NCBI RefSeq assembly: GCF_000430505.1
Contig: NZ_KE387154.1
Span: forward strand, 120,530-184,529
Reading direction: 5' to 3'
Length of the DNA: 64,000 bases
Source: Eisenibacter elegans DSM 3317
GTDB taxonomy: Bacteria > Bacteroidota > Bacteroidia > Cytophagales > Microscillaceae
In this document: positions 62,484 to 64,000 of the stretch, piece after piece
Layout: each line of letters opens with the position of its first letter
Position numbering within the stretch: position 1 is the first letter of the stretch
Notes under the pieces: generated by a model
Told to the model about the DNA's origin: nothing
The model's input: the letters and a program-made list of their open reading frames with translations, nothing else
Database searches by the model: none
Program-made: the position numbers and the translations under genes

Positions 62484-64000
62484 TTAGGGTTTGTCTTGGG
62501 CTTGTTGTTCGAGCAAGTCTTTGAGGCGGCTGATTTCATCTTCTTTTTCGGCGAGCTGCTTGCGGAGCGTGCCTTCTAGCTCTGCCGCCCTTAGGTAGGC
62601 TTTCTTAAGGACGTTTTCGTTGTTTTTAATCTTTGTATTTTGCTGTTCGAGCAAGGCCTTGGAGCGTTCGAGCTCCATCTGCTTTTGCTTCATTTCTTGT
62701 TGTGCGGCCTGTAGCTGCATTACGGTGGCTTTCAGCTCCGACTCTTGGATGCGTTGCGCTTCGAGCGATGCCTGTAGCTCGCTTTCTTGTATTTGTTGGC
62801 GTTCTTGGGCTAGGCGTAGGCGCTCTTCATTGGCTTTGAGGCGTTGGTTTTGCGCCTCAAGTTCTTTGCGCGATTGCTCTAGCTCGGCTTCGCGCTTACG
62901 TCCGGCGGCTTGGAGGTCTTCTAGTTCGGCTATTTTATCACGCAAATCAATTTCAGCTTGATGGAGCTGCTTACTGCGTTCTTGCGCATCCCTCAGGAGG
63001 CTCTTGGTTTGGTCATTGATGCGTACCGTATTGAAGGTAGCCGCCACAGCCTCAGCGATTGCCTCTGCAAATTCCTGCTGGTAGGTTTCTATAGGTTGGA
63101 GCGAGGCCACTTCAATCACCCCAAGTGTTTGCTCTTCGTTTTTGATAGGGATAATCAGTACGGAGGCTGGTGGTGTACTGCCAAGGCCAGAGGTAATTTC
63201 GACATAGTCTTCGGGCAAATCGAGCATATAAATGCTTTCACCCTCTTGGAAGGCTTGCCCTACCAGGCCTTCGCCGGGCAGAATGCTTTTCTCAAAGAAT
63301 TTATAGCGGTCATATGCATAGGCGCTGATCATTTCGAGTTGTTGGCTCTTATCATCAAACAAGAAGATGGCTCCGTGTGTGGCTTCGAGATATTTGACAA
63401 AATTGCGGATTAGCTCTTGGCAGAGCTGCGCTACATCGTCGTTATACTTGCGCAAAATTTCTCCAAAAAGCGCCCGTCCAGAGCTGACCCACCCCCGTAT
63501 ATAGTCTTGTTGGGCTACATCACGCAGGTTTTCTTTCATGTTCTGTAGGGCATTGCCGAGGGTATCTTCTTGGCTGATGGGTTTGAACTGATAGTCAAAA
63601 TTACCCTTACCGATATTTTCAGCAAATAACGTAGCAGACTCAAAGTTCTTAATCAAGTCATTGAGTGCGGCATCAATTTCACCCAACTCATCCTTATAAA
63701 TCACCTTACTGGGTTTGGGAATCACACCGATGGCCAGAAGCTTGATGTCGTCGCGTATCTTGAGCATTGGCTTAGACAGACCCTGCGCCAAAAAGAAGCC
63801 CAAGACAGCCTGAACCAATAAGATGACAGCACTAATGATAAAGAGGCGGTTGCGGAAAGAATATACTGATTGGAAAATCTCTTCTGCGTTGATTTCGGTC
63901 TGTATTGCCCACCGTGTATTGAACACATCAATAGGGGCATAAACATACAATACTTGGTTGCCTAGGAAGTCCCGCCCTAGGATATTGCCCCTTTCTCCTT
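62484..64000 (-). CDS. HAMP/GAF/coiled-coil sensor protein, C-terminal part
   Basis: Partial: the frame is open to the window edge, giving at least 505 residues. Visible parts in order: the end of an extracytoplasmic dCache-like domain (QVLYVYAPIDVFNTRWAIQ), one membrane helix (LFIISAVILLVQAVLGFFLA), a HAMP segment (QGLSKPMLKIRDDIKLL), a GAF domain (ATHGAIFLFDDKSQQLEMI, FFEKSILPGEGLVGQAF, VLIIPIKNEEQTLGVIEVA), then about 190 residues of coiled coil with repeated QESEL. It ends without a kinase, cyclase, phosphatase or methyl-accepting domain. Its output is unknown; it may scaffold or pass the signal to a partner. Confidence 0.85.
   Translation of the reverse strand, partial: GERGNILGRDFLGNQVLYVYAPIDVFNTRWAIQTEINAEEIFQSVYSFRNRLFIISAVILLVQAVLGFFLAQGLSKPMLKIRDDIKLLAIGVIPKPSKVIYKDELGEIDAALNDLIKNFESATLFAENIGKGNFDYQFKPISQEDTLGNALQNMKENLRDVAQQDYIRGWVSSGRALFGEILRKYNDDVAQLCQELIRNFVKYLEATHGAIFLFDDKSQQLEMISAYAYDRYKFFEKSILPGEGLVGQAFQEGESIYMLDLPEDYVEITSGLGSTPPASVLIIPIKNEEQTLGVIEVASLQPIETYQQEFAEAIAEAVAATFNTVRINDQTKSLLRDAQERSKQLHQAEIDLRDKIAELEDLQAAGRKREAELEQSRKELEAQNQRLKANEERLRLAQERQQIQESELQASLEAQRIQESELKATVMQLQAAQQEMKQKQMELERSKALLEQQNTKIKNNENVLKKAYLRAAELEGTLRKQLAEKEDEISRLKDLLEQQAQDKP

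Overview
The window comes from a member of phylum Bacteroidota, most likely order Cytophagales; I cannot name the genus. The evidence is: exact or near-exact Bacteroidota promoters (TTTG or TTG, 19-20 nt, TAnnTTTG) in front of both tRNAs, rnpB, rimP, alaS, cysS and others; a gliding-motility/type IX secretion C-terminal domain protein; a DUF4270 lipoprotein in the order panC / GT5 half-synthase / DUF4270 / glmS; and an Na+-NQR subunit F. Gene density is high, most proteins are housekeeping, and there is no prophage, CRISPR array or intact insertion sequence.

Layout. 1-4.9 kb: the N-terminus of an Fe-S membrane oxidoreductase (cut by the window edge), tRNA-Phe, a sensor histidine kinase, an aldehyde dehydrogenase and a TetR regulator. 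4.6-6.8 kb: an ECF sigma factor overlapping a small anti-sigma-like gene, then pssA overlapping a DUF3592-like membrane protein. 7.1-10.9 kb: a FecR-like secreted protein, a CHASE2 membrane protein without an output domain and a TPR protein. 11-16 kb: panC, GT5 half-synthase, DUF4270, glmS. 16-20.5 kb (minus strand): SDR, cyclophilin and a membrane patatin whose frame is broken at an A9 tract. 20.7-26.1 kb: tRNA-Thr, nuoB standing alone, a secreted alpha/beta hydrolase, and an operon of small membrane protein, Na+/solute symporter and GNAT-like protein. 26.7-39.4 kb: alaS, a membrane spermidine-synthase-like protein, prolyl oligopeptidase, methyltransferase, lipoprotein, CHU_C surface protein, htpG. 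40-44 kb: a three-gene phospho-signalling operon (zinc-ribbon/FHA, vWA-TM-FHA, PP2C-TM-LysM). 44-51 kb: rnpB, an HTH-less NtrC-type regulator, rimP-nusA-infB. 51-64 kb: DUF2459 protein, murF, Lon-N protein, nqrF, histidine kinase, coiled-coil lipoprotein, cysS, M28 peptidase with ruvC, ABA4-like protein, and a HAMP/GAF/coiled-coil sensor running off the window.

The most novel candidate is the 40.1-44.0 kb operon. Two of its proteins appear to span the inner membrane, with a sensory domain outside (vWA; LysM) and a phospho-signalling domain inside (FHA; PP2C). The third is a soluble zinc-ribbon/FHA protein with a duplicated TQIF motif. No kinase is encoded nearby. The phosphatase gene carries an 11-C tract in its linker that could switch off its membrane and LysM part.

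Intergenic DNA holds several dispersed repeat families. The main one is an about 100-bp, hairpin-rich element present in at least six copies in both orientations; one copy is interrupted within a 10-bp duplication and another carries an 18-bp inverted repeat. All boundaries and homologies here were read by eye and no database was searched.
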